A stretch of DNA of 51,205 nt from an uncultured Alphaproteobacteria bacterium (lineage in GTDB: Bacteria > Pseudomonadota > Alphaproteobacteria > Caulobacterales > Aquidulcibacteraceae): NCBI GenBank assembly GCA_902826335.1, contig CADEEL010000011.1, forward strand, positions 15,568 through 66,772, given 5' to 3'. The position numbers were made by a program, and so were the translations under genes. This document shows, one piece after another, positions 1 through 6,821 of this stretch. The notes below the pieces were generated by a model that saw nothing but the letters and a program-made list of their open reading frames with translations, did not search any database and was not told the DNA's origin. Positions within the stretch are counted from its first letter, which is position 1, and each line of letters starts with the position of its first letter.

Positions 1-1016
1 AGTCGGCCAAGCGCCGCTTCGTCGCGCAGAAACCGGCTGGCCGATTGCGCGACGAGATCAACCTCTTCAAGGCAAACAATGCCGCCGTGAGAAGAGAGGA
101 TTTGGTCCAACAACGTCGTGCCGGACCTAGGAAACCCGACCAGGAAACCTGGCGCCGGCGCCCGCGCGCACGGCGCGCCCACATCTTCGCCCTGGGCGGC
201 CTCCAACGCCGCATGCATGCGGCGCACGCCATGGGGATGATGAGGAAGCTGGCGCGCCTCAAGAAATTGACCGTGCAGGTTCAGCAATTGCGCGTTTGCC
301 GCCGAGAAGGCGGCGAATGCGCCCGGAAAATCGCCGCGCGAGTCGCGCGCCTCACCCATAAGGCCCCAAGCGACCGCGCGATTTGTAGCGCTGGCGCGCG
401 GTGAACTCAGGAGCCGCTGAACACTGTGCTCGGCCTCTTGCATCCGCCCATCGCCCAATTGAACCTGCGCCAGCGCGAGCAAGGCCATATCGTCCTGCCC
501 ATCGCGCGCCAGCGACAATTCGGCATGCCGTCTCGCGTCGTCAGGCCTGCTCATTCGCACAAGAATATGCGCAAGGCGCCCATGCGCGACGGCGTCGTCG
601 GGCGCTAAGCCGAGCGCCCTCTCGTACGCCGCCTTGGCGTCCTCGAGACTCCGCTCATCAGCTTCAAGATTGCCGAGGTTGCGCCACCCATCAATGAGCC
701 CCAAGGCGCCGGCGCGGGCGAATTGAGCGCGCGCCGCCGCAGCTTCGCCTGAGCGCCGCAGCGCTACACCAAGCGAGTTGAGGATTTGGGCGTTGTTCGG
801 CGCGGCCTGGTCCGCGCGGCGCAAGTGCGCGAGCGCGCGGGCGGCGTCGCCGGCCGCCAAGGCGATCGCGCCCAGAACATGGTGCGCATTCGCATCGGCC
901 GGCGCGACGCGCAGCAACGCCCGCGCTGCGGCCTCCGCAGCCCCGTGATCGCCGCGCGCAAAAGCGGAAACGGCCTCTCGCGCCATCTGCGCGGGGTCTA
1001 CCGGTCGCGACGTCAT
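1..1016 (-). CDS. TPR-repeat sulfotransferase family protein, 3' part off the window
   Basis: Read on the minus strand from an ATG at 1016, the frame stays open to the window edge, so the C-terminus is missing. The N-terminal two thirds are Ala-rich TPR helices (for example GDHGAAEAAARALLRVAP, then SLEDAKAAYERALGLAPDD). Near 120-160 the frame reads GFPRSGTTLLDQILSSHGG, the PAPS-binding 5'-phosphosulfate loop of sulfotransferases. The family moves sulfate from PAPS to a hydroxyl or amine on a carbohydrate, peptide or lipid; the acceptor here is unknown. It belongs to the ancestral chromosome. Its start lies 13 bp from an 18-bp copy of the tRNA-Gly 3' end, so before any insertion it lay directly downstream of tRNA-Gly and was perhaps transcribed with it. 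Confidence 0.85.
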   Translation of the reverse strand, partial: MTSRPVDPAQMAREAVSAFARGDHGAAEAAARALLRVAPADANAHHVLGAIALAAGDAARALAHLRRADQAAPNNAQILNSLGVALRRSGEAAAARAQFARAGALGLIDGWRNLGNLEADERSLEDAKAAYERALGLAPDDAVAHGRLAHILVRMSRPDDARRHAELSLARDGQDDMALLALAQVQLGDGRMQEAEHSVQRLLSSPRASATNRAVAWGLMGEARDSRGDFPGAFAAFSAANAQLLNLHGQFLEARQLPHHPHGVRRMHAALEAAQGEDVGAPCARAPAPGFLVGFPRSGTTLLDQILSSHGGIVCLEEVDLVAQSASRFLRDEAALGR

Positions 1017-1029
1017 GCCATGCGATCTT

Positions 1030-1047
1030 TGGAGCGGGCGATGAGAT
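1030..1047 (-). other. Outer att-like copy of the tRNA-Gly 3' end (18 bp)
   Basis: The 18 bp TGGAGCGGGCGATGAGAT are identical to the start of the 45-bp repeats at 2715 and 47853. On the minus strand they are the last bases of tRNA-Gly including CCA. The identity stops abruptly at 1047. The copy sits just upstream of the sulfotransferase start, as expected for the chromosomal side of the first element that integrated here. Confidence 0.75.
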
Positions 1048-1125
1048 AGTTGGCGAAAGACATCCCGTTGAATTCCTCCACTCTATCAACAACTTGCGAG
1101 CCCCGCTAGCGCCTTCTCAAGTCAC

Positions 1126-1145
1126 TTGTGTATTGGTTTGTGTAT
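1126..1145 (+). repeat. TTGTGTAT direct doublet near the outer att copy
   Basis: Two copies of TTGTGTAT start at 1126 and 1138, about 80 bp inside the outer att copy. Direct doublets spaced by about one helical turn near an att core resemble integrase arm-binding sites. No binding evidence is available from sequence alone. Confidence 0.35.
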
Positions 1146-1186
1146 CGAATTCCGCCCTTCGTGGCGCATTGGTGAAGCCCGAAGCG

Positions 1187-1924
1187 TCACAAGCGGCGCA
1201 CTTTTTCGCCAGCCTCTAGCGCAACATGTGACGTGCTGGAGCGAAGCTCAGAGGCAAGCGTGGGTTCCGGCTCTTCGAGTTCAAGAATACCAACGCTGGG
1301 CTCTTCAAGATCGGCGTAGGTCGAGCCATCGGCCAACGTGCGAGTCTTGGCCCGGGGGTAAGCGAGTTCGATGTAGTTGTTGTTGGGTTCGCCCGATAGC
1401 CAAAGCTCGCGTTGCCGTTCAATCTCGGGGCCTGCTGCAACCTCGCGCTCATACTCCGCGTTTTCTTCCCGCGTGAACACGAAATCATATACTGCCTGCC
1501 AATCAACGGGGACATGAGCGGTTGCGGGCTTACTCGCTGGGGCCGCCTGCGTTGATGGGCGTCCGGGAGTGCCTGGGCGTTTCATCAAGCGTTCCAAAGA
1601 ACGCAAGGCCGCACGTTGAACCGCCAAGTTCCCCGACGCCACGGCATCGGCGTACAATTTGCGTTGCGCCGCGATGAGTTCGGCCTTGTCGGCGTCGTCA
1701 ACGTCGGGGCTCGCCTCGGGTTCGTCACGAATCCCAAGGCGCTCGCGTTCGGCTGCAATGTGTGCGGCCAAATGCTTTTTCAGTTTTTGGGCATTGGCGC
1801 TGTCACGCTTCCCGTTCCTGCCGTAGCCCGCGAGCACATGACATTCGGTGACGCTGTGTTCGCCCGCCGCGACAAGGCGGACGAATTTCATTTGCTTGTC
1901 TGACAGAGCAACATTGTCACGCAT
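1187..1924 (-). CDS. Terminase small subunit-like protein
   Basis: 245 residues. The first 65 residues (LSDKQMKFVRLVAAGEHSVT, then a YGRNGKRDSANAQKLKKH segment and a helix ending in AAERERLG) have the layout of the DNA-binding helix-turn-helix of phage terminase small subunits, which recognise pac sites before packaging. The rest is low-similarity, charged and Pro/Ala-rich, with an acidic stretch near residues 70-80. No large terminase gene is nearby. In this setting it may be a relic, or a satellite-type TerS that redirects packaging. It could also be another small HTH protein; the family call rests on the N-terminus only. Confidence 0.5.
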   Translation of the reverse strand: MRDNVALSDKQMKFVRLVAAGEHSVTECHVLAGYGRNGKRDSANAQKLKKHLAAHIAAERERLGIRDEPEASPDVDDADKAELIAAQRKLYADAVASGNLAVQRAALRSLERLMKRPGTPGRPSTQAAPASKPATAHVPVDWQAVYDFVFTREENAEYEREVAAGPEIERQRELWLSGEPNNNYIELAYPRAKTRTLADGSTYADLEEPSVGILELEEPEPTLASELRSSTSHVALEAGEKVRRL

Positions 1925-2077
1925 GGTTCGTCACCTGAAACTTTGGCGGAGCCCGCACGCTCTGATCAAAAACCATGTGGGCTCCGCCGCTGATCCGCCA
2001 TTGCTGACGGGATTGGAGGCCGCCACCGGCTGGAGACCGGCGGCGGCGATGACGTGAAGGCCGCACGTCACCGAAGT

Positions 2078-2335
2078 TTATTCAGCCGCCACTTTGTCGC
2101 GTTCGGCATGTTCGCGACTTGCCGCGAGGTCGGTTTCCCAACGGGCCAAAAGCGCCTCATGCTGATCAATCGCCCGCTGCGCCATCGCCTTTTCCGCGTC
2201 GGTTTTAGCTCGCTTGAGATCGGCGTTGGCCTTCGCCAACGCAGAACGCTCACAGGCAATGGCTAATCCGATAGCGCGACCGTGCGGAAGTTCGGCTAGT
2301 TCGGCATCGCGGGCGCGTTTGCGTGACGTTGCCAC
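2078..2335 (-). CDS. Small charged coiled-coil protein, function unknown
   Basis: I do not recognise this protein. The chosen GTG start at 2335 is preceded by GAAGAGGGG at a good distance; a TTG start at 2371 would add 12 residues. The 85 residues open with a basic segment (ATSRKRARDAELAEL) and continue as an Ala/Lys/Glu-rich helix (KANADLKRAKTDAEKAMAQ) likely to form a coiled coil. It is co-directional with the TerS-like gene about 150 bp downstream, so the two may be one remnant operon. Nothing between 1925 and 2077 looks coding. Confidence 0.4.
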   Translation of the reverse strand: MATSRKRARDAELAELPHGRAIGLAIACERSALAKANADLKRAKTDAEKAMAQRAIDQHEALLARWETDLAASREHAERDKVAAE

Positions 2336-2616
2336 TTTACGGCCCCTCTTCGGCGAGGGCGGGTCAGCCAAGTTTCCGCAGCGGTCTCAAACTCGACAAA
2401 ACGAACGAAGTCGGCGAACAAATCCTGATCACTTGCACCGGCCGGCGTCATGCTTCAACGTCAGCCCCTGGCAATGGCAGCCCGAGCGAGACTATCGCTC
2501 ACGAAACTTGTGCGAGTCGAGCAAAGCGCGCGGCGCCACGAGAACGAGATCACTGCGTTGACGCAAGCGCGTCGGCACCCGCTGACTTATCCCCAGCTTT
2601 GTAAGTGTCGGGAGTT

Positions 2617-2636
2617 TGGTAGCAAACTGGTAGCAA
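2617..2636 (+). repeat. TGGTAGCAA direct doublet, probable integrase arm site
   Basis: TGGTAGCAA occurs at 2617 and 2628, an 11-bp period, and the core TGGTAGC recurs inverted near 2670. The position is about 80-100 bp outside the ICE attL, on the right flank of the older remnant. The ICE carries a doublet with the same period (TGGTGACCA) at both its own ends. The rest of 2452-2714 shows no convincing gene. Confidence 0.45.
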
Positions 2637-2714
2637 CCTGTGGGTAACCGCCCTGGTCTCGGCTCCGCTACCAACTCAACTTCGGCATAAGCCGTTGATT
2701 TTACTGGGTTTAAC

Positions 2715-2759
2715 TGGAGCGGGCGATGAGATTCGAACTCACGACCCCAACCTTGGCAA
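2715..2759 (-). other. attL of the ICE (45-bp tRNA-Gly 3' fragment)
   Basis: The 45 bp at 2715-2759 are identical to 47853-47897, which is the tRNA-Gly 3' half from the anticodon loop through the encoded CCA. Beyond 2759 the sequence diverges from the tRNA, so no functional tRNA is encoded here. The integrase gene begins 170 bp inward. Confidence 0.93.
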
Positions 2760-2784
2760 TGCCTCCAAGGTCATAACTGCGTAC

Positions 2785-2802
2785 GTTGCCGGGTGTTGCC
2801 GG
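2785..2802 (+). repeat. GTTGCCGG doublet between attL and integrase
   Basis: GTTGCCGG starts at 2785 and 2795, a 10-bp period. GGCGCTGAT is also repeated near 2852 and 2872. Helically phased repeats between attL and int are typical places for integrase or excisionase binding. The leader 2760-2931 shows no gene. Confidence 0.3.
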
Positions 2803-2889
2803 ACGTGTCGTTTTCCCTGCATTTGCAATATGTTATGCTCACATCGCGATTGGCGCTGATGGGCGCGTCTAGGCGCTGATTGCCGCTCT

Positions 2890-2912
2890 CGTGGTGACCA
2901 TGTGGTGACCAA
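2890..2912 (+). repeat. Left arm-type doublet CGTGGTGACCA, shared with the right end
   Basis: TGGTGACCA appears at 2892 and 2903, an 11-bp period. The whole 23-bp unit recurs at 47774-47796 with one mismatch. It lies 130 bp inside attL and just upstream of the integrase ATG, so it could bind integrase and also control its expression. Confidence 0.65.
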
Positions 2913-2931
2913 AAATCTGGAATGCGCACGA

Positions 2932-4188
2932 ATGCAAGCACCTCAACGGCTGACGAAACGCGTCATCGACGCCGCCCAGCCCAACGCCGAAAAAGCATAC
3001 TGCATTTGGGATATCGACGTAAAAGGCTTCCGCCTCCGAGTCCGCCCAAGCGGTCGCAAGACGTTCGAGCTCAAGTACCGCGTCGGCCGCCGCCAACGCC
3101 TTTTCGTGATCGGCGACTACGGCCCCTTCACCGCTGAAAAAGCACGCAAGGCTGCCGAAGACGCCAAGCACAATGCGAGCCGTGGCGGCGATCCCCAGCA
3201 CGAAAAGGAAGTGCGGCGAAACGCGGCGACGATCGCCGAATTGATACAGCTCTATCTGACCGAGGGCCGGATCGATAAGCCGGAGAAACGGGAAAGCTCG
3301 TGGCGGACAGACGAACGCGACTTGCGCTGCCATGTAGAGCCCCTTCTGGGCGCCTACAGCATTAACGCGCTGACGACCCCCGACATTTCCCGCTGGCAGC
3401 GGGACGTCGCAAACTTCAGGACCGCACGTACCCAGAAACTGGGCTTTCGCCGGAAATCGACGATCCTAGGCGGTCCCAAAGTGGTGGGTCGGGCAACCCG
3501 CACGCTCTGCGCAATGCTGAACTGGGCGATCAAGCGCGAGCTGATCAAGGACAACCCCGCCGCGCGCGCGGCCAAGCCGCCGGACCGACTGCGCGAGCGC
3601 TTTCTCACCGATGAGGAAGCGGTGCACTTGTTCGAAGTGCTGGACGCCATGGAGGCGTGCGCCGAAATACGGGAGGACCATGCCGACCTCTTCCGCATCA
3701 TCGCCCTGACGGGCGCCAGGCTCGCCGAGATGCGCGATCTGGCGTGGTCCGAGATCGATTTCTCGCGGCCGGCCATTATCCTTCAGCCGGAGCGCCACAA
3801 GGCCGGACGGACCGGTCGCAAAGTGATCAATCTCAACGCCGCCGCAGTCGAGATACTGAAACGTCGCGCCAACGAGACCGCCTGGGTCTTCGCCAAACCG
3901 CCGCCGTTCGAGGGACCGATGGAAACACCGCGCAAGCCGTGGGCGGCGGTGATTGCTCGGGCGAAGTTTGACGACCTGCGAATTCACGACCTGCGCCACA
4001 CGTTCGCGTCGCTTCTGATTAAAGACGGCCACAGCCTAGCTTTTGTGCAGAAAGCCCTTGGCCACTCACGACCGGAAGTGACGGCGCGTTACGCCCACCT
4101 CAAAGACGAAGCCACGCGCGCCGCCTTCGATCACGTGGGCGCTGTCTACACTCGCCGCCGCGATACCGGCCAGTCGGCCGAGACGTGA
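2932..4188 (+). CDS. int: Tyrosine-type site-specific integrase
   Basis: 418 residues from the ATG at 2932, chosen because family members start near QRLTKRVIDAAQP; a GTG at 2902 lies inside the repeat doublet. An N-terminal arm-binding DUF4102-like domain (CIWDIDVKGFRLRVRPSGRK) comes first, then a SAM-like core-binding domain and the catalytic domain. Catalytic signatures are visible: TGARLAEM with the first Arg, RIHDLRHTFASLL with His-x-x-Arg, LGHSRPEVTARYAHL with the Tyr nucleophile. It recombines attP with the tRNA-Gly attB and, probably with an excisionase, excises the element. Its place next to attL is standard for tRNA-targeting ICEs. Confidence 0.95.
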   Translation: MQAPQRLTKRVIDAAQPNAEKAYCIWDIDVKGFRLRVRPSGRKTFELKYRVGRRQRLFVIGDYGPFTAEKARKAAEDAKHNASRGGDPQHEKEVRRNAATIAELIQLYLTEGRIDKPEKRESSWRTDERDLRCHVEPLLGAYSINALTTPDISRWQRDVANFRTARTQKLGFRRKSTILGGPKVVGRATRTLCAMLNWAIKRELIKDNPAARAAKPPDRLRERFLTDEEAVHLFEVLDAMEACAEIREDHADLFRIIALTGARLAEMRDLAWSEIDFSRPAIILQPERHKAGRTGRKVINLNAAAVEILKRRANETAWVFAKPPPFEGPMETPRKPWAAVIARAKFDDLRIHDLRHTFASLLIKDGHSLAFVQKALGHSRPEVTARYAHLKDEATRAAFDHVGAVYTRRRDTGQSAET

Positions 4189-4275
4189 GGCACGATACGC
4201 GGGCGCTGCATCCCCAATAACGGCCGTCCCGTCTCGCGAGCCGCAAAGCAGACGCCCGCCGCCCGCGATCGCCGA

Positions 4276-5661
4276 TTAGCTGGAGGACCCGCGCGGCCCG
4301 GCGCGCACGCTCCGAAGGGCGCGGATCATAACCGCGAGGCTTCGCTCAACGTCCTCCGCCGTCGTCGCCCAAGAGCTTACGCTGATCCGCATTGCGAAGC
4401 GGTCCTTCCAGTGTGTTGCGCCCAGCCAAGTGACGCCACTTGCCTGGATCTCCAAGAGAGCCGCTCGCGTGCGGGCTTCATCTTCGCAGCGGAAGACGAC
4501 TTGGTTCAGCGCCACCTCGTTCAGCACCTCATATCCTGCCTTCTCAAGTCCCTGAGCGAAACGCTTCGCATGGGCGCAGCAACGATCCACGAGGCGCTCG
4601 ACCCCGGAGCGACCCAGAAACTTCAAGGCCGCCCAGAACTCGACACCGCGCGCACGGCGGCTCAATTCGGGTGTCATATTGTTCGGCTGGCGACGCCCAT
4701 CGCGCATGAGATAGGTAGCGCTCACGCCGAACACGTCATCGATCGCCTCTCGATCTCTGCAAATGTAGACGGCAGAATCTTGCGGCAGGTTGAGCCATTT
4801 GTGTCCGTCGACGCTCCATGAATTCGCCAACTCCACGCCACGCGCCAAATCGCGCTTCGCTCGCGATGCCCGCGCCCAGAGACCGAAGGCGCCATCAATG
4901 TGCACCCAGGCGCCGGCTGCTTCCGCTTTCTCGCAAATGGATTCGAATGGGTCACATGCGCCCGAATTGATATTGCCAGCCTGGAGGACGACGATGGTGC
5001 GGTCGTCTAGCGCCGGCAAGGTTTCCGGGAGAATACGGCCTTGGGCGTCGGTGGGGCATCGGACTATATCATCGAGGCCAAAACCCGCGTAACCGAGCGC
5101 GGCAACGTTGGTGGGATGAAGTTCTTCGCTTGTGACAATCCGCAGACGTGGCGCGCCATTTAGACACTTCTGCTTTACGCTGTATCCGGTCCGCCGCAGC
5201 AGAGCTGAACGCGCCGCGGCGAAGGCGGAGAACGCACCCATCGTTGAGCCTGTAACAAAGCCCACCACCGCGTCACGTGGGAGATCAAAGATCTCAAGCA
5301 GCCAACCTGCCGCCACCTCTTCAAGTTCGGCAGCGATCGGTGACAAGACCCAAGTGCCTGCATTTTGATCCCAGGCTGAAGCAAGCCAGCTGGCGGCGAC
5401 GGTTACAGGAAGCGCCCCGCCGACCACGAACCCGAAAAACCGCCCGCCGGTCGTGGCCACCGTCGCCGGCGATCCAAGACGATCTAGAGCCTCAATGACC
5501 GATTCCGCCTCGCTCGGCTCTTCGGGCATCGGCCCATGAAACCCAGCCAACGCCACGATTGCCGAGGCGCTTGGCATTACCGCGCGCTCATCGCGCGTGG
5601 CGAGGTAGCGGGCTGCGGCCAGGTGGGCCAAGTCTAACAAGCCCTTTGCGTCGTTCATCAT
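4276..5661 (-). CDS. PLP-dependent group II amino acid decarboxylase
   Basis: 461 residues from the ATG at 5661, which has AAAGGG upstream at good spacing; a GTG lies at 5667. The family decarboxylates aromatic or acidic L-amino acids to amines. Visible features are the PLP-stacking His in EELHPTN (about residue 182), the Asp that pairs with the pyridine nitrogen in HIDGAFG (about 256) and the Schiff-base Lys in SVDGHKWLN (about 288). The length is normal for aromatic-L-amino-acid decarboxylase relatives. The substrate cannot be read from sequence. It is transcribed divergently from a LysR regulator across about 90 bp, the usual arrangement for a LysR-controlled enzyme. Confidence 0.88.
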   Translation of the reverse strand: MMNDAKGLLDLAHLAAARYLATRDERAVMPSASAIVALAGFHGPMPEEPSEAESVIEALDRLGSPATVATTGGRFFGFVVGGALPVTVAASWLASAWDQNAGTWVLSPIAAELEEVAAGWLLEIFDLPRDAVVGFVTGSTMGAFSAFAAARSALLRRTGYSVKQKCLNGAPRLRIVTSEELHPTNVAALGYAGFGLDDIVRCPTDAQGRILPETLPALDDRTIVVLQAGNINSGACDPFESICEKAEAAGAWVHIDGAFGLWARASRAKRDLARGVELANSWSVDGHKWLNLPQDSAVYICRDREAIDDVFGVSATYLMRDGRRQPNNMTPELSRRARGVEFWAALKFLGRSGVERLVDRCCAHAKRFAQGLEKAGYEVLNEVALNQVVFRCEDEARTRAALLEIQASGVTWLGATHWKDRFAMRISVSSWATTAEDVERSLAVMIRALRSVRAGPRGSSS

Positions 5662-5751
5662 GCGCACCCTTTGCTGCCCAGAATTGGACCACGCGTGAAT
5701 AGACGCAAACGCGGTTCTTTGTGCTTTGCGTTAGCTGCGCTAATCTCAAGC

Positions 5752-6726
5752 GTGGACGTTGACCGCCAGCTCTCCAGTTTCCCGCTGAATGCGTTGCGAG
5801 CGTTCGAAGCGGCTTCGCGTCTGGGCAGCTTCAAAGCCGCGGCTAACGAATTGGCGGTGACGCCCGCTGCAATTAGCCATCAGGTGGGCGCCCTCGAACA
5901 ACACCTTGGTGCTGCACTGTTCGATCGCCTACATCGCTCACTGCGATTGACCGACGCCGGTGCGCAACTTGCCGCGACGGTGCAACAGGCCTTCGCGAAC
6001 ATTCGCAACACCCTTGCAGAATTGTCCGCCGACGGGCTGGTCGCGGGTCCGACGACGCTCTGCGTCAGCGCAGCACCGAGCTTCGCAACCAAATGGCTGG
6101 CGCCGCGTCTACATCGTTTTCAAGAGACCCATCCGCATATCGAATTCCGCTTACTTGCGGATAACGCCTTGGTAGACTTGGCGCGCGACCTCAGAGTGGA
6201 CGTGGCGCTCCGGTACGGCGCGGAACCGCGCGAAGACAATTTGCACGCTGAAGCGCTGTGGCGGAGCGGCGAGATATTTCCGGTTTGCGCACCATCAGCC
6301 CCCGCGGCGAATTTGTCCGATCCGAGCGCGCTTCTTGAACAAACGCTGCTGCGAACAGCGGCACCCTCGGGCCCAAGCGGGTCCGGGCGAATTGATTGGG
6401 CGGCCTGGTTTGCCGCCGCCGGCGTCTCCGACAGCATTGCCATTCGAGCAGCTGCGCGCGGCCCCCTCTTCGGCAATACCCAACTCGCTCTTGAAGCGGC
6501 GATTGGAGGCCAGGGCGTAGCGCTGGCGCCTGCGCTGCTGGTCGAGGACGATGTTCGCACTGGACGCCTGATCAAACCGTTCGACCTCGCTGTCACCGAT
6601 CCATTTTCATACTGGCTGATCTATCGCCGAGACCGCGCTGACGAGGCGCGCATTCGCACCTTTGCAGACTGGCTCAGACGCGAAGCGGTCGCAGGCCAAG
6701 CCTCAACCGGAAATCCCTCACGTTAA
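5752..6726 (+). CDS. LysR-family transcriptional regulator (GcvA-like)
   Basis: 324 residues from a GTG at 5752; the open frame extends upstream to 5671, but family members start just before FPLNALRAFEAASRLGS. The N-terminal winged HTH (SFKAAANELAVTPAAISHQV) is followed by the linker helix and a periplasmic-binding-like effector domain from about residue 90 (TLCVSAAPSFATKWLAPRL). The length and the AISHQV helix are typical of GcvA/AmpR-type LysR proteins. It most likely regulates the divergent decarboxylase and possibly itself from the short shared intergenic region. Confidence 0.9.
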   Translation: MDVDRQLSSFPLNALRAFEAASRLGSFKAAANELAVTPAAISHQVGALEQHLGAALFDRLHRSLRLTDAGAQLAATVQQAFANIRNTLAELSADGLVAGPTTLCVSAAPSFATKWLAPRLHRFQETHPHIEFRLLADNALVDLARDLRVDVALRYGAEPREDNLHAEALWRSGEIFPVCAPSAPAANLSDPSALLEQTLLRTAAPSGPSGSGRIDWAAWFAAAGVSDSIAIRAAARGPLFGNTQLALEAAIGGQGVALAPALLVEDDVRTGRLIKPFDLAVTDPFSYWLIYRRDRADEARIRTFADWLRREAVAGQASTGNPSR

Positions 6727-6821
6727 GCCAACTAATGTGATCGAGGCGGATCGTCATTTGTAACGCGCCGCCAGGGATGACCTCTCTCGCGCTGAGCGGT
6801 GTGCGCTCGAAGGGCGGGAAG

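Larger units (their letters stand above)
1030..2759. mobile_element. Remnant of an older tRNA-Gly-integrated element
   Basis: About 1.7 kb lies between the 18-bp att-like copy and the 45-bp attL of the ICE. It holds a terminase-small-subunit-like gene, a small coiled-coil gene and paired short repeats near both ends, but no integrase. The layout fits a decayed prophage or phage satellite in tandem with the ICE. The paired repeats at its left end (TTGTGTAT) and right end (TGGTAGCAA) differ. The tract may therefore be the fused ends of two different elements; that is inference. Confidence 0.6.

Noticed and set aside
691-1092. Arg-rich minus-strand frame over the sulfotransferase gene
   Set aside because: It is a shadow of the TPR reading frame. 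Composition is Arg/Gly/Ala-rich with no domain, and the true frame shows clear TPR and sulfotransferase motifs.
2296-2451. 51-codon minus-strand frame beginning MTPAGASDQDLFADF
   Set aside because: It overlaps the coiled-coil gene in another frame, has no recognisable domain, and the overlapping gene has the better ribosome-binding site. It could be real, but support is too thin.
2492-2674. Minus-strand 60-codon frame in the gap before attL
   Set aside because: No family features; it covers the TGGTAGCAA doublet, which is better explained as an integration site arm.
2715-2759. Possible second tRNA-Gly gene
   Set aside because: Only the 3' half is present. Sequence beyond 2759 does not complete the anticodon stem, D arm or acceptor stem, so it is the attL fragment.
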